Source: Hormiphora californensis (taxonomy: Eukaryota > Ctenophora > Tentaculata > Cydippida > Pleurobrachiidae). Taken from it: a stretch of DNA of 64,000 bases. Positions within the stretch are counted from its first letter, which is position 1. Each line of letters opens with the position of its first letter. The notes beneath the pieces are model-generated. The model was not told the DNA's origin. It was given only the letters and a program-made list of their open reading frames with translations, and did not search any database. Position numbers and translations under genes: made by a program. Of the stretch, positions 22,300 through 35,400 are shown in pieces. Where the stretch lies: positions 1,113,793 through 1,177,792 of the forward strand of contig CM035362.1 in assembly GCA_020137815.1 (NCBI GenBank), read 5' to 3'.

Positions 22300-23457
22300 T
22301 TAAATTAAGGAATATCATAGCTAGTAGTAATTTACACACTCCCGGCATAGATGATCTATGATAGATCTCGAAAGACTCCAAAATCTGATTTCTGAGTGGA
22401 TTTATCGAGGTCTAGATCGGAAGATACAGACGAGAAGCTACTTCACACTGAACGATGTATCAAGATTCAACTACCCAACAACCTAACCGTATCAGATCTA
22501 CCTTAATTAATTGAATTCTGCTGCAAGTGTCAAGTTTGTAATTTCACAGGTCTCATGGATTCCAAGAAGTTTGTAAATCAAACTTTAAAGAGAGGCTACA
22601 AGCAATTCAAGTTCTAAAATCTAATGACTGTCAAGTGTCAGTCAACGTCGTCTATATTTATATTCAATGCATTTTCAGACGATAATCTGTCGTTCTCAAA
22701 GTATTCAACTGAATGTTTGGTCTATAATCTCAAACAATAGTCATCCGGCATCCAACACTTAGTACATTGTCCTTGAGCGACAAAAATCTGAATTCGATTG
22801 AGAATGCCACTTAAAAATCCTTTCATTCAGCTAGCAGGAGTAAGTACAAAGAATCGCCGGCAAAGAAATTTCCTTTCATTAGTTTCATTTTAGTCTCAGA
22901 AGCGAAAAGGAAAGAGTTTATATGGAATTTTTTGAATATATGGGCCATGTGAGGACTGAGGGTCTTCAAAAATGTTGTTAAGCAAAATCAAAATTCTACA
23001 GAGAAATAGCCCTCCATCGAATCAATGTTTTGTACGGTCTCAGATGAGGGTTTTTTTTAGAAACTGAGAAACCATTAATTCTTGAAAATTACCGAGAATC
23101 TACTAAAAGGGACATTTCTTGAAGCAGCCGCTTTAGCACATATTTGTTGGTATGCTCATTGCTCGAGTTCTCGATTCCCAAGAAAGAGACGGGGAGGGAG
23201 GCACTGCAGTACAACCACGTGTGGGACCGTTTCAAGATGAAAGATTCTGAACTCCAATGAATTCCGTGAGTCGTGACCTGGCTATTAAGTAAAAAGCGAT
23301 TGGGATTATATTACTAATTCTAATGCTAAATACTATATTGCACATGATAGCGTGACGCTAGTAGTTTCTGGTGCAATTATTCCAAGATGGGAGATTCTGT
23401 ACCAAAAACTATGAATCTCATTTTAGTGATACTAAAATGTTTCACTGAGGTCTGCCA

Positions 23458-24110
23458 TTGGTGACATTGACACCTAGTGCGTGCGAGATCGAGCTCGCAC
23501 ATAGGTGTCCGCTCCGCCCCCTAAAAAAGGGTCGTGTCTTTCAAGCCAAATTGCACGTGATCCGCTGGACCGATTTACATCCGGTTTGTCGCAAAAGACT
23601 ACAAATTGGTCCTAGTTTACTGGAAAATACCCGAGAAGTTTGTCTGTCAACAGGAAGTGGATCAAAATTGACACTGAAGTCAAATCTATAATCTGGCTTC
23701 CGAGCCTTTTTGCACCACTCCCAGACGGTTTAGAATGAATCTGAGGGTATCAGAAGATAGGTTGAACTCTTGTGAGTACTGGAAAATACCCGGCATTAAT
23801 AGCTGATGCTAATTGCATCAACATATCTCCCAATATCTTCTAAATCGCATGGGCGTAGTGCAGAAACTCTCGGAAGCCAAATTATAGGTTTGACTTCAGT
23901 GTCAATTTTGACCCACTTCCTGTTGACAGACAAACTTCTCGGGAATTTTCCAGTATATTAGGATCATTTGTAGTATTTTGCGACAAACCGGATGCAAATC
24001 GGTCCAGTGGATCGCGTGCAACATCCCTTGAAAGAAACGACCCTTTTTGAGGCGGAGCAGACACCTGTGTGTGAGCTCAATCTTGGTCGCGCACGGTGTC
24101 TATGTCACCA
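23458..24110. mobile_element. 653-bp palindromic element with 10-bp target duplication
   Basis: Inverted arms begin TTGGTGACATTGACACC and end GGTGTCTATGTCACCA. AGGTCTGCCA occurs directly before (23448-23457) and after (24111-24120), a 10-bp direct repeat fitting a Mutator-like insertion. The mirror ORFs ending STGSGSKLTLKSNL on both strands come from the two arms. Confidence 0.85.
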
Positions 24111-25223
24111 AGGTCTGCCACTATTATAATTCTGATTATACTGCAGCAATGAGATGGGGAGGGGAGAGAGTGAGAGAGAAAGAGAGAGATAGAGTGCTGC
24201 AGGGAGTGAGAGATAGGGGAGATAGAAAACTAGGGAAAGGTACTGGTCATGGGAGCTGGTCAACTGAAGATGAATATTATTTGGGGCACACACCTGTTAC
24301 ACACACACATACTGAGCTGCAGTACACATGACAACATATCTCCTTTTTGACCAGATGGGGGGCAGCTCCTACTAATAAGTACATCGCTCTATAACGTCTT
24401 TCTAGAACCATTAGTCTACCCTAATACTGGGCCGGCTGGAGGTCTCTGGAGGTCTAAAATGTTAAAATGGGTGCATATAACTGAGTTTACTCGCTAGAAC
24501 CACCCATTAACTATTAAGTGTTTTAGTTCGTTCACTGTATTTTAGTAGCGGTCACATAAAAACATATACGAGTATTGGGTATAATGGACTCTCAATCTGA
24601 TCCGTACTAATTTTATGTTGCAGAAAAAGATAGTTTAGTTGCAACACAATTGCTACTTTTGCAGATAAATTGGATATGGTCAAATATAAGCTCGTTCTAG
24701 CTCTGATGGAAAGTACTACATGCGTGATAGTGCAAAAAGGGATATATCTATCTGTCAGTAGTCAGCTATATAGCTGTACTAGTAGTCGTGCAATTTCTCA
24801 AAGAAAAGAGAAGTATATATTGGGAAAGAGTGATCGTGCGAGGGTAGAGATCTTACATAATATAAATCTCTTCAAAGAAAGTCATGTCTCACATCTAGAG
24901 CTCTATCTATCTCTCTATCTCTCTATCTCTCTCTGTTGCGAATGAATGAAGAGGTGGTCATTGCATAAAAAAGGTAAAATTTATGAAATGTACTGTTTGA
25001 AATAATAAACATTTGTACGATATAAGAATTTAGAATTATTCAGAATCATTGTTGAGGATGAGAAAAGTATACTAGCCCGTTAATAGTATCAAGATGCAGT
25101 AACTGTAAGCTGCAAGAATTCAAGCTGCCCTGGATGAACTTTAGCTAAATACTATGCGAAACTATTAAAATGGAAAACACTTAACACGCAATCTCCCCTC
25201 CGCAAGCGTGGTTTGATATGGCT

Positions 25224-25688
25224 TCAGAATCTGAGAAATTTCTCGGAGAGAAAGATGGTGGTGATGTGATCCCCTAAACTCACTACTGAACTGCTAGGTA
25301 TGGTGGTGATGTGATCCCCTAAACTCACCACTGAACTGTTAGGTATGGTGGTGATGTGATCCCCTAAACTCACCACTGAACTGCAAGGTATGGTGGTGAT
25401 GTGATCCCCTAAACTCACCACTGAACTGCTAGGTATGGTGGTGATGTGATCCCCTAAACTCACCACTGAACTGCTAGGTATGGTGGTGATGTGATCCCCT
25501 AAACTCACCACTGAACTGCTAGGTATGGTGGTGATGTGATCCACTAAACTCACCACTGAACTGCTAGGTATGTTAGTGTTTTGTTGTTGATGTCTAATCC
25601 ATCCACTTCGTGTGTACCAGGGTCTTCTTTCTAACACCCGGTAGACGTGATCATCTTCCTCCAGAGTTATCGGGCAGTAGGATGCCAT
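25224..25688 (-). CDS. Unidentified 154-codon ORF with seven 15-residue repeats; probable exon with amplified donor
   Basis: The ORF starts MASYCPITLEEDDHVYRVLE and continues with a charged, aromatic segment (RRPWYTRSGWIRHQQQ), which looks like real coding sequence. It then runs into about seven copies of a 45-bp unit (SSSVVSLGDHITTIP in this frame). Each unit contains GGTGAGTTTAG, a good splice donor, so the genuine exon may end in the first unit, with the array in the intron. No homologue is recognised. It could be a first exon of the TRPM gene, of a small separate gene, or part of the gene at 28222-32515; phase does not decide this. Confidence 0.4.
   Translation of the reverse strand: MASYCPITLEEDDHVYRVLERRPWYTRSGWIRHQQQNTNIPSSSVVSLVDHITTIPSSSVVSLGDHITTIPSSSVVSLGDHITTIPSSSVVSLGDHITTIPCSSVVSLGDHITTIPNSSVVSLGDHITTIPSSSVVSLGDHITTIFLSEKFLRF
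25250..25572. repeat. 45-bp minisatellite, about 7 copies
   Basis: Unit: GGTATGGTGGTGATGTGATC, CCCTAAACTCACC, ACTGAACTGCTA. Copies are almost identical. On the minus strand each has a donor-like GGTGAGTTTAG. Confidence 0.95.
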
Positions 25689-25699
25689 TGTACATGTGG

Positions 25700-26597
25700 G
25701 CAGCGAGCTGGATTTGTTAAATTAGTGGGTAGCGAGGACCGAGGTATTAGCAAGACCCACATGCTCGTGTTATGAGTACCCCCAAGCCATTATAATAGAC
25801 TAAACGTCTTGACAGGTTGATAAAAGGGGTGCAAAGAGCAAGGGCACCACTGAGCAGAATGTATCCTTTATTTGGTGTTTATTTAAAAGATAATTCAGCT
25901 AAATATTGCTTGACAACATAGAAAATGGGACAACAAATCACCCAGTAAACTAGTGAGGGAGTTCGACTGGAAGCTGATAGCTGCTGATATCAAAACGATC
26001 ACTTGAAAACACCTCGATGAGAATATGATGTGAATGAAGATATATCTTTTTATCATATTATGAGATATTGACAATGTGAAGATTGGTTAAGCTGCAAAAG
26101 GGAGAAAAATTGATTGGGAGAAGGGTTGTGTGTTGCAATGAACACTCTGTGAACTCTGGGAGAAGGATGAAGAAGCTGCTCGATGTGGAATCACATTGTA
26201 CAATGAATGATACTGTTACTTTTGCAACTAGTTGAGTGTAGCAGATCGACAGCATAATTGCTCATTTACAATTATAATAGAGTGGGAAAATGAGAGATAT
26301 TCTAACTTCAGAATGAGAACTTCAGAGTGAACTTGAAATATATGGATGTTGGAAAATGACGAAGTTGATTTTCTTGGGCGCTCATCTAATTCTAATCGCA
26401 AAAGTAATCTGAAGCCCAGTACGGTCATCAAATTATCTCATACGTGATGGGATGTCAAATGGTAGACAAAAAGAATTGGTGCACAATACGGATACACAAT
26501 ACACCACTTGCACAAGTGATGTGTGTGCGAGTTTCCCAGCACGATAGAGGGAGAGAGAGAGGGAGATAGAGGGAGAGAGAGAGAGAGGGAGAGAGAG

Positions 26598-26675
<78 letters not shown>

Positions 26676-28221
26676 ATAGTGTATGTGGGATGTCAAGATA
26701 GAGGAGATAGTAGAGATACAGGGTGGAGCAAGACCCATTTCCGGATTGTGCATTATTATCCATAGGGCATTCGATTATTAATCATACTGCACAAGTAATG
26801 AAACCAAGGAAAACAGTTCTTGAAAGATGACCAACTGACGAAAATTGATCCCGTAACTAGGAAACAAGAAATGACTACCAACAGCTGATACTAGTGATAC
26901 TGTCGTTAAGATATGACAGATTAATTAAGTTTGTCAGAGGTGCAGAAGGGGCAAAGAGGATTCCTCTGCTCTCAGAGGAATCGAATGGTATACGAAGATA
27001 TTGGAATTAATATTCTAGCTGTATATTCCAGTACTGACATTTCCAGTTCCAATTAATAAACCCCATGCAGTAACAGCTCAATCCTTCATAATCGATTCCA
27101 CCTACCTCGTATTCTATTCGGGCATTTCAGAGTCATGATCACTGCGAAACCTGCTGCAGTTGAAACTACATAATACTCAATGATAACAGATTAACGGAAT
27201 TGGACTGGTATAGAAGATCTGACAGGGGACAGCCGACAGAGCAGAGACCGGCAAAACAAGAAGTACTGACGAAACTCACTGATGGAATGAAATGAAGTGT
27301 TTTCCCGGGGCGAACTGGAAAGTCACGTGACTTTGAATGCTAACAAGTTACACTTTCAAAAGAATGGAATCTGCGCGCGGTACAAATCCGCGTCACATGA
27401 CCCTAATGAGTCGTCTTTTGTCTGTCATGGTCCGTCAATGTCAGGGCATAATATAAACAACTAAATAAATTAAGTTTATTTTGTTTTGTTCAAACTCTTT
27501 TATTTTATTTTAAGGGAAGGAGGGTCGAACAAGGCAAAGTTTATTCACTTTAAATTCAAAAATACCCTAAAATAGTTACACACGGCCCCCTTTGCACCGT
27601 CGGAGATCTCCTGGAGAAGCCCCCGGGAGATCTCCTAGAGATCTGCTAGCTAGGGGATAACAATAGAAAAACCACCAAAGACAAAATCTACTACCAGAAA
27701 AGTGACTCAGTGACAATTCTGACACACTTTTTTGGCGGTGCAAAACTTACCGGGCGATGCATCTATTATAATCCCTCAGCTGGGACGTCTCCAGGAGATC
27801 TCCGGAGGTGCAAGGGAGGTCGACAAAAGACAAAACAACGTAGCGATGTAATAACGACCGACTGAGAGAGAGAGTGCTGCAGTATCCGGTCCAACTTATT
27901 TTTACAGAACATACATACCCCTAATAGTTCATTGAATGCACTTTACATAGGATTCAAAAGCTAAAATGTATAAGGCAGTTATCACAGCTGTACCCTAATT
28001 GTGGCTTCAAACAGGCATCACACGTATTTAGATATACAATAACAGGGGACCCCCAAGTTCCTCAACATAGGTAGATAACCATGACAAGCCTCCATTCATC
28101 CCTATAATATCATAGCTCCCCCCTATCCTACCCATTACTTGCCTGGCTAGACTGTGTTTCGGGCGCCCCGCACCTTTACAAATGTAGGGAGGGTTAGAAC
28201 ATAACAACCCAATACACGTAC
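25700..28221. other. Gene-poor stretch with a (GA)n tract and a short inverted repeat
   Basis: It includes (GA)n at 26551-26672 and a roughly 230-bp inverted repeat at 27584-27815 (GGAGATCTCCTGG / CCAGGAGATCTCC with CCTTTGCACC / GGTGCAAGG ends). No confident exon was found between 25.7 and 28.2 kb. Confidence 0.5.
27584..27815. mobile_element. Short inverted-repeat element (MITE-like)
   Basis: Ends are inverted copies around CCTTTGCACCGTCGGAGATC, with several internal GGAGATCTCC palindromes. Its boundaries and target duplication are not certain. Confidence 0.55.
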
Positions 28222-31024
28222 CTCGGTTACTATTGAACTGCTCCGTAGCTTGTTTAGTCCGAGTTCTACCTGGTCACTCAGGCACACATCATCATTCTGC
28301 TGTAATCAGACACATGTTAATTAAATAATTGATTAATTAATTAACTAATTAATATTAATTAACTAACAAACATATGGTCTACACGATCTACTTACCATCT
28401 CTCCTATTTTCTTGAACAGCTAAAAAACAAACAAAATGTTAGTCAGATTCGAAACGCAGCAATAAAATGAACACAATTTGCCAAAATCTCTACAGAATGA
28501 GATCGTAATAACTACTTTTTGAGAACTGAGAGCTGAAGCTTTACAAAATTAATACAAAAAGGACATCAGATACGATCATGTCAGTATGAGATATGTCAAT
28601 AATTGCCTGATAGATTCTGTCTGTCAAGTTTGGAATGCAGTAGAACTATAATGGAACTACAGCTGCAGGAGCAGATCTCCAGTTGTAGGTCTTCTTTCAA
28701 TATTTTCACCGAACTTGTTGGAACTCTGCAGCTGACAGAGTTCGGCCAATCACTATGGGCCTCAATTCTCAAAGGGATAACCCTCATCATGACACTTACC
28801 TCCTTATTCTTCTCGAAATCTGGATCATCTTCGGGCGTCGGGCTTTTCTACAAGGGGATATGGAAGGATTAGATATAGATTGTGATAGAGGGAGTGATGG
28901 GAGACAGAAAAAGAGAGGGATATAGAAAGAGGTAGGTAGAAAGAGAGAGGTAGAACGAGGGAGATAAAGGGAGGTAGAGATAGTGAGAAATTGAAGCGAC
29001 CTACTACTACGACATTCAAAATAACCTGATAGTGACAGTACCTAGCGCTACTCAGATTTATCCGCTGAGTATTGACAACTTCTAAGCGATATAATATCGG
29101 GATGAACTACATTATTAGTACGTACAGGGTGGTGATATACTATATATATAGGGGAAGGGTGGTGATATATATTGAAGTACTGACATATCATTACATGGAC
29201 ACCTATTTCAGTATTCCCTCCTAAACTTCACTAGAAGTAATATGTTGTACTAACTCATTTGGAAAGAACAATGAGTTTTCAAAAGAATGGAACTGGGAAA
29301 GAAGTAAGATCGGAAAGTGAAGGAAGCAATGATTATCGAGGATAGTTAATTCCGATTTACATAATTAGGATATTTCTGGATTTCTCTTATAGTTTTCTCA
29401 ACTCACAGAGAAAACGCATATAAATTCTAATTTTAACTTTTCTAATCTGAAGAATATTTCTCCTTCATTTTAATTTACTTCAGTTCTTTCCCTAATTAAG
29501 GTTCCCCGTTAAATGAAGCTAACTATATTCCTTTTCTGATTTAATTTCAAGTAACTTAATGAATGCAGGAACCAGAGAAGTAGCGTCACCATAAAATAGT
29601 GAAATGGAAGAAAGGTGATTAATTTAATGAAGGCTTGTGGGTTTCAAATGATTATATGGTGAAGAATAGGAAGACAAATTCACTCTCAATTCATATCCCA
29701 TATCCTCGGTGTGATCATGAGGTAATATGTAGTTGTATTACTCTTAATATTCCAGTGATAAGACTGTTTAGTTTAGAATAGTCACTACTGAAAATTATGA
29801 AATTATAAAACTAAGTGCTTATAGAATTACCGTTTTGGAAGCATCATCTCCATCACCGTCTAGTGCCTCTTTGTTCTCAATCACCAACGCAGTAGGGGAC
29901 TCACCGTTCCTGGGGGAAGACGGAGAAGTTAGAACAACACCCGGTATGCTGCATTATTGGGGTACATTATTGGGGTACCTTGTATGGTGGGATCAATTTG
30001 TCGCGGCACAGAATTATAATATGCCAAAGGTAAATAGACTCCTTTTAAAGTAAAGAACGGGTAAAAAGAGTTCTAGAATTTGTAGACTAAACGCAGTATA
30101 GCCAGTATAATAGCCAATACAACTAAATATATCCAATATAATATCGAACTATTCGACTGATTGATTCTACCGAATGTTTTCCGTAATTCCAAGCACTAAG
30201 GTACTCTGTGACGAGCAACACAGCCTCGGCAGTTCACACCAAATATACTCACACATTAGCTGGCGGCAAACTAGGAGAACAACTCACCCATTGGTTGGCG
30301 GCACACTAGGAGCTCCTCCCGTGGCTGAGGTAGGTGGGGCTGCAGCGTCCGACGTGACCATAACGTAAACTTTGTTTTGAGGCGTCGTACCTGCAGATCT
30401 ACCTGTCGTCCTGTGGGAGGAGGAGGGTTAGAGACTGGGGGTTAGAGACCGGGGGGTTACAGACTGGGGGTTAGAGACTTGGTGTTAGAGAATGGGGGTT
30501 AGCGACTGGGGGGTTAGAGACCGGGGGGTTAGAGATCGGGGGTTAGAGACCGGGGGGTTAGAGACCGGGGGGTTAGAGACCGGGGGGTTAGAGACCGGGG
30601 GTTATCGAGAATGGGGTATCAAAGACAGCAGCTGGGTGAATGATTTGTGATTTTGTGAATACTATACTGTGCTGGTGTACTAGGGGAAATGAATGTTATT
30701 TCTTGGTAAAACTATTCGTACTTGACCCTTGCCTTGCTTCCACAATTTAAGTTTAACTGAGTCAATGTGTGAGAAGCTAGTGTAACAGAAACAAACAAAT
30801 CGATCAAAAATACGATCTAGTAATATATTATTCACACTAATCCATTTCAATCTCGGACCGCTCTCTCAAATGGTTTCCTGATGCTCATTCTCTCTCTCTA
30901 CCATAATAATTTCTCTCTATGTCTCTATCATCCCCCCTTCCTGACAGCTGTTATCCATCGTCTCAAGAAGTACTCCAGTTTTGTAACCGCACTGCCTGTA
31001 CTACAGCTTGACAGTAACTGGAGC

Positions 31025-31060
<36 letters not shown>

Positions 31061-31194
31061 ATAGAGAGAGAAAGAGAGAGAGAGAGAATAGAGAGATGAG
31101 AAAGAGTTGTAGAGAGAGATTAGAGTATCGATCTCGCTCGCTCTCTTCTCTCTCTCCAGCTCTCTGCTCTCTCTCCGCTCTTCTATCTCTCTCT

Positions 31195-31230
<36 letters not shown>

Positions 31231-31287
31231 CGCTCTTCTCTCCTCCCTCTCTCGCTCTCTCTCTCTCTCCCTCTCTCTCTCTCTGTC

Positions 31288-31349
<62 letters not shown>

Positions 31350-31358
31350 CTCTCCTCT

Positions 31359-31396
<38 letters not shown>

Positions 31397-32515
31397 GAGA
31401 TAGATTGTGCGCTAGATCTATGTTTTTTGTAACTATATGTGGTTATATTATTATCCTACAACCGAAGAGCTCGAATATATAATAACGCCGGGGCCATACT
31501 GCATATAATATGTCAAGCAAAGGATTTAGTTTGAGAGAAACCACACCTGGGTTTACTTCTAAATATGCATTAATCTCCCATATATTATATTGGAGGAAAT
31601 ATAGATCCTTCCTGCTTCCGGTTAACCGGGATCCAACTCTCTCTCACCGGGCTTTCACCTCTACCTTGCTTAGGCTTGCTTACGCATTAACTCTTTACGC
31701 ATTAACCCTTTACCTAGTTTTTCTAAACGCTGGTTATTGTATGAACCAAGTAAAATGAATTATTACTCAACGTCAAAAAGAGTCTCAGTCGGTAACAAAC
31801 TCAGTCTCAATATCAAGGAATACTAGATACCCCTCAACCCTATATTCAACAAAAAAGAGCAGGTATTTGTTATATTCTAAAGTCCTCGCGATACAGAGAG
31901 AGAAAGGGTCGAACAAGGCAAACAAAGTATACCATATGTTAGGGTAAATTATGTCGTCAAATACATTTCTCACGTTTAAGGAATACCGCATTTCTGCTCA
32001 TGTGCAGTATCTTGCGGCAACGATCACACCAAAGCCAATTAGTATAACTCATTATATATGGGCCCTATTCTCATGAGAATTATAGGGGCCCTATTCTCAT
32101 GAGAATCGGGGACACCAAGACGACCTATGATTAAAATCGCTGTTTAGACGTACAGTCTAGTTGGAAACGATCATGTAAAGCTATTTAATGATTCAATTAG
32201 TTAGTGTAATTACCTGATAATATCATCATGTGTAGTGGCTTGGTGGTCATGTGCTAACACAAAAACTGCTTTCCCCATAACCAGCCTGCCCCCGATCCTC
32301 GATCTATACTCTGTGACAGTGGTGGTAGTCCCAACACAACTCTGAACTCTCCTAATCAACCCCCCACCACTGAGAGCTGGGTTAACGGAGGTGAAGGTGT
32401 TGAGGTTGTGGAAGGAGGGGGTCCGGTAGGGACGTGATCCGCGGAATGGGGTTACTGGTCTGGTAAAGGTATTTGGTTGTAGAAGTCGAGATGAGGAATC
32501 CTGCACTGCTTCCCT
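28222..32515 (-). CDS. Unidentified Ser/Thr/Pro-rich protein, six in-phase exons, ends open
   Basis: Exons in transcript order: 32214-32515, 30288-30410, 29831-29909, 28800-28847, 28396-28419 (24 bp) and 28222-28299. All have GT-AG borders and consistent phase, giving about 217 residues. The first exon encodes a polar region (RPVTPFRGSRPYRTPSFHNL) and then GKAVFVLAHDHQATTHDDII. The second is Thr/Pro/Ala-rich with NKVYVMVTSD. The later exons are acidic (ALDGDGDDASK, SPTPEDDPDFEKNKE) and end LGLNKLRSSSIVTE. No domain is recognised; it is probably a largely disordered cytosolic or regulatory protein. The gene must extend at both ends: no start codon or stop fits. The 5' side may include the 26-bp exon at 35375-35400. 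Confidence 0.65.
30418..30608. repeat. 14-bp G-rich minisatellite
   Basis: About 13 units of GGGGGGTTAGAGACC and close variants (GTTAGAGACTGGGG). It lies in the intron immediately before exon 30288-30410 of the minus-strand gene, against its acceptor. Confidence 0.92.
31021..31396. repeat. (GA)n followed by (CT)n, a large imperfect foldback
   Basis: GA repeats at about 31023-31095 are followed by CT repeats at about 31130-31395 on the same strand, so the two can pair as a long hairpin. Confidence 0.9.
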
Positions 32516-32659
32516 CTGTAGAGGTTTCCTCTTTACCCTTCTTGGTCATGACACAAGTGTTATCAAACTCGATAAGATACCGAGCAGTTTCTATCAAAGC
32601 AAGGAAGCAAGAGAATATATAATCACGGTTGCAAAACGGGGTAAGACACTTCACTTCTC

Positions 32660-32661
32660 TC

Positions 32662-32727
<66 letters not shown>
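32660..32727. repeat. (CT)n microsatellite
   Basis: About 30 CT units; gives a spurious Arg/Glu minus ORF. Confidence 0.95.
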
Positions 32728-32730
<3 letters not shown>

Positions 32731-32921
32731 CCTCTCTCTCTCTGCAATTCTCTATCGTCCCTTTCTCTACAACGCGTTACCCCGACTGGTTACTAACGGT
32801 TACCCAGTACAAGGCATTTTATCCCTCTCTGCATATTAATGGTACTTTCCAGTATTTCTATGGAAGAAGTGGATATTGATATTTAATACAAAATGGTAAC
32901 CATTATGAAATATAATATTAT

Positions 32922-32959
32922 GGTGTCAAAATGGGACAGATCTGTCCCATTTTGACACC
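32922..32959. repeat. Perfect 38-bp palindrome
   Basis: GGTGTCAAAATGGGACAGA is followed directly by its exact reverse complement. There is no spacer. Confidence 0.95.
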
Positions 32960-33077
32960 CTGTACGGTTTGGGCTTGTTGAACTCTCATTTGACAGAATG
33001 TTATTTCGACATGGCACTAAATACGAATCATTGCTCCAATCCAAGCTTGCATAATTAGCCGTATTGTTAGACAACTA

Positions 33078-33964
33078 CAGGGGTGGGCATAAAAAATGTC
33101 CGCCCTAGACTAGCATGGTTCCAGATATTGAAGAGCGCCAAAATTTGGCAGAGTTACTCTATGGGACAAATAAATAGGTTGACCAAAATTTCAGACTTTT
33201 AGCTCAAAGTTCATTTTTTTGATCGGAATGAACATTGTCATTCATTCCAAAAAACATAAATTTTTGGTCCAGAAGTCAAACAATTGTCTTTGGCTATCGC
33301 ATTTCTTTCAAATGCGACCAAGAAAGTTAAAAACAGACAACCACAAAGCACACAGTGATCATGTTTCTGGCAGTTAGTCAGGTAATGTGATCTTCACCGA
33401 ATCGTGGACAACTTTCTGAATTGTTAATCATGCTTATTGGGGAAGAATCACGTATCATAGCCGCTAATGAGGTATGTGTATCGAAAAAGCGACATGTGAT
33501 TCGAGAGCACTGGGATAAAGAGGCCACTTGTTAATGAGCCTCGGATCTCATGGCCAATCATCTTCGTCATCCCTCATTAGCGGATATGATACGTGATTCT
33601 CCACCACTAATCCTGATTAGCAATTCAGAATAGTCCACGATTCGATGGGGATCACATGACCTGACTAACTGTCAGAAACATGACCTCTGTGTGCCTTGTG
33701 TTTGTCCGTTTTCGATTTTCTTGGTCGCATTTGAAAGAAATTCGATAGCCAAAGACAATTGTTTGACTTCTGGACCGAAAACTCATGTTTTTTTGGAATG
33801 ACTGACAATGTTCATTCCGATCAAAAAATGAACTTTGAGCTAAAAGTCTGAAATTTTGGTCAACCTACTTATTTGCTCCATAGAGTAACTCTGCCAAGTT
33901 TTAGCCCTCTACGATATCTGGAACTATGCTAGTCTAGGGCGGACATTTTTTATGCCCACCCCTG
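33078..33964. mobile_element. 887-bp hairpin element with TA flanks
   Basis: It starts CAGGGGTGGGCATAAAAAAT and ends with the inverted copy, and the arms pair over most of their length. TA lies on both sides (33076-33077, 33965-33966), giving a TA target duplication. Its inner sequence is clearly related to the palindrome nested at 42665-43518. No transposase ORF was seen, so it is non-autonomous. Confidence 0.88.
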
Positions 33965-34985
33965 TATAAAATCGGTCTGTGAGAGGGTTTTGGGATTGCG
34001 ATTGTTATCACAGATACCCCAAATTGTAGCTGAGTCCAACTCTTACTCGTAGACTAACCAGAAACAGACCGATATTATATAAGCTACAGAGTGGGCCAAG
34101 GAAAGGGGCAAACAACTGATCGTTTAAAAGCTTAGGGTACAAAATGAGTTGATAGACCGTTGATAATTGGCAATTGGAAAACTTTAATATGTGTGTGTAA
34201 CTATAGCGAGTTTAGTAGATTGATGACAAGATAGATATCCTGTCCCTTGGTCCGAGATCAACAGAGTGCTCTAGCACGGGGTTAGCCGGCGAGCAATTTA
34301 TACAAACCTTAAAAACTGCTGTTGTTTTTAATTTGTATGTGTGTGTAACACATATACCAAATAATATAAAGTCTGTGTGTGCTGGTGATAATAAAGGATA
34401 AACAAAAAGGGGAGCACAGGTCGCTGTTGTTGATTGGTCTCTTTGTAAAGGACATAATATCTCTCTCCCTAACTACATCTATCTTACTCTCACTCACTCT
34501 TTGTCTAACTGTCTCTCCCTTTCCCCTTATTACAAATGTATAATATATTTAGCAATTTATCTTTTAGCCTCTCATTGGTACACACCTTCATTCTTATCTT
34601 TTTGTCATCTGCTGACAATATATATTGGGGTTGTAATTATGCTTGCAGGGGCTTGGTTTCACCACAGTGATCTGTGAGCTATACCCTCGTAGATAAATCT
34701 TTCCGAGAATTCGAGGTGTACAAATGCTTCCCCGCTATAATATATTTTATTTTTTATTTCATCTGTCCCTATCTCTCCCCCTTTTAGCTGACACGAGAGG
34801 GAAGGTTGTATTTTACTTAGAGGCTTGGCCGAGAGGGGAGAGAAAGCAGAGGGAGAGAGAGAAGGGAAAGGAGGAGTTGTTGTCACTCGTCTCAACGCGG
34901 GCCCCAACACAATACACAGTGATTTGCATGTGCACGGGCATTGTCTTCAGTGGGATAGTGAGATGGAGAAAGAGGTAAGAGAGCT

Positions 34986-35112
<127 letters not shown>

Positions 35113-35374
35113 CATTTAAGAAGAAGAGCTGTTGTCACAAACCTCGTACCCCACAAAAAAGGTCTGGGATTAGTGCATAAATCTTATATATTAGTGAACG
35201 CGTCAAATTTTCTGAATTTAAATATAATACGATACGAGGTAACCGAGGTCACTAAATCTCCCTCTCTCAGCGGAGTCAACCAGAATCTAAAAAATAGATA
35301 AGGTAAAGTATGACGACAAAAGATATTGCAGACTCAAAAGGTATTTCAACATCACGTTGTTGACTGGTACTTAC

Positions 35375-35400
35375 CGAGCCCATGACATGACTTTCCGAAA
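35375..35400 (-). CDS. Candidate 26-bp microexon
   Basis: On the minus strand an acceptor (TTTATCAG) is followed by 26 bp and a strong donor (GTAAGTACC). Joined to the exon starting at 32515 it reads SESHVMGS then REAVQDSS in phase. The match of strand and phase supports it, but a chance pair of splice-like sites is possible. Confidence 0.3.

Larger units (their letters stand above)
21773..25223. other. Gene-poor stretch upstream of the TRPM start
   Basis: It contains two inverted-repeat elements (21850-22299 and 23458-24110) and otherwise ordinary AT-rich DNA. The TRPM promoter is expected in or beyond this region, but no core element can be pointed to. Confidence 0.5.
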
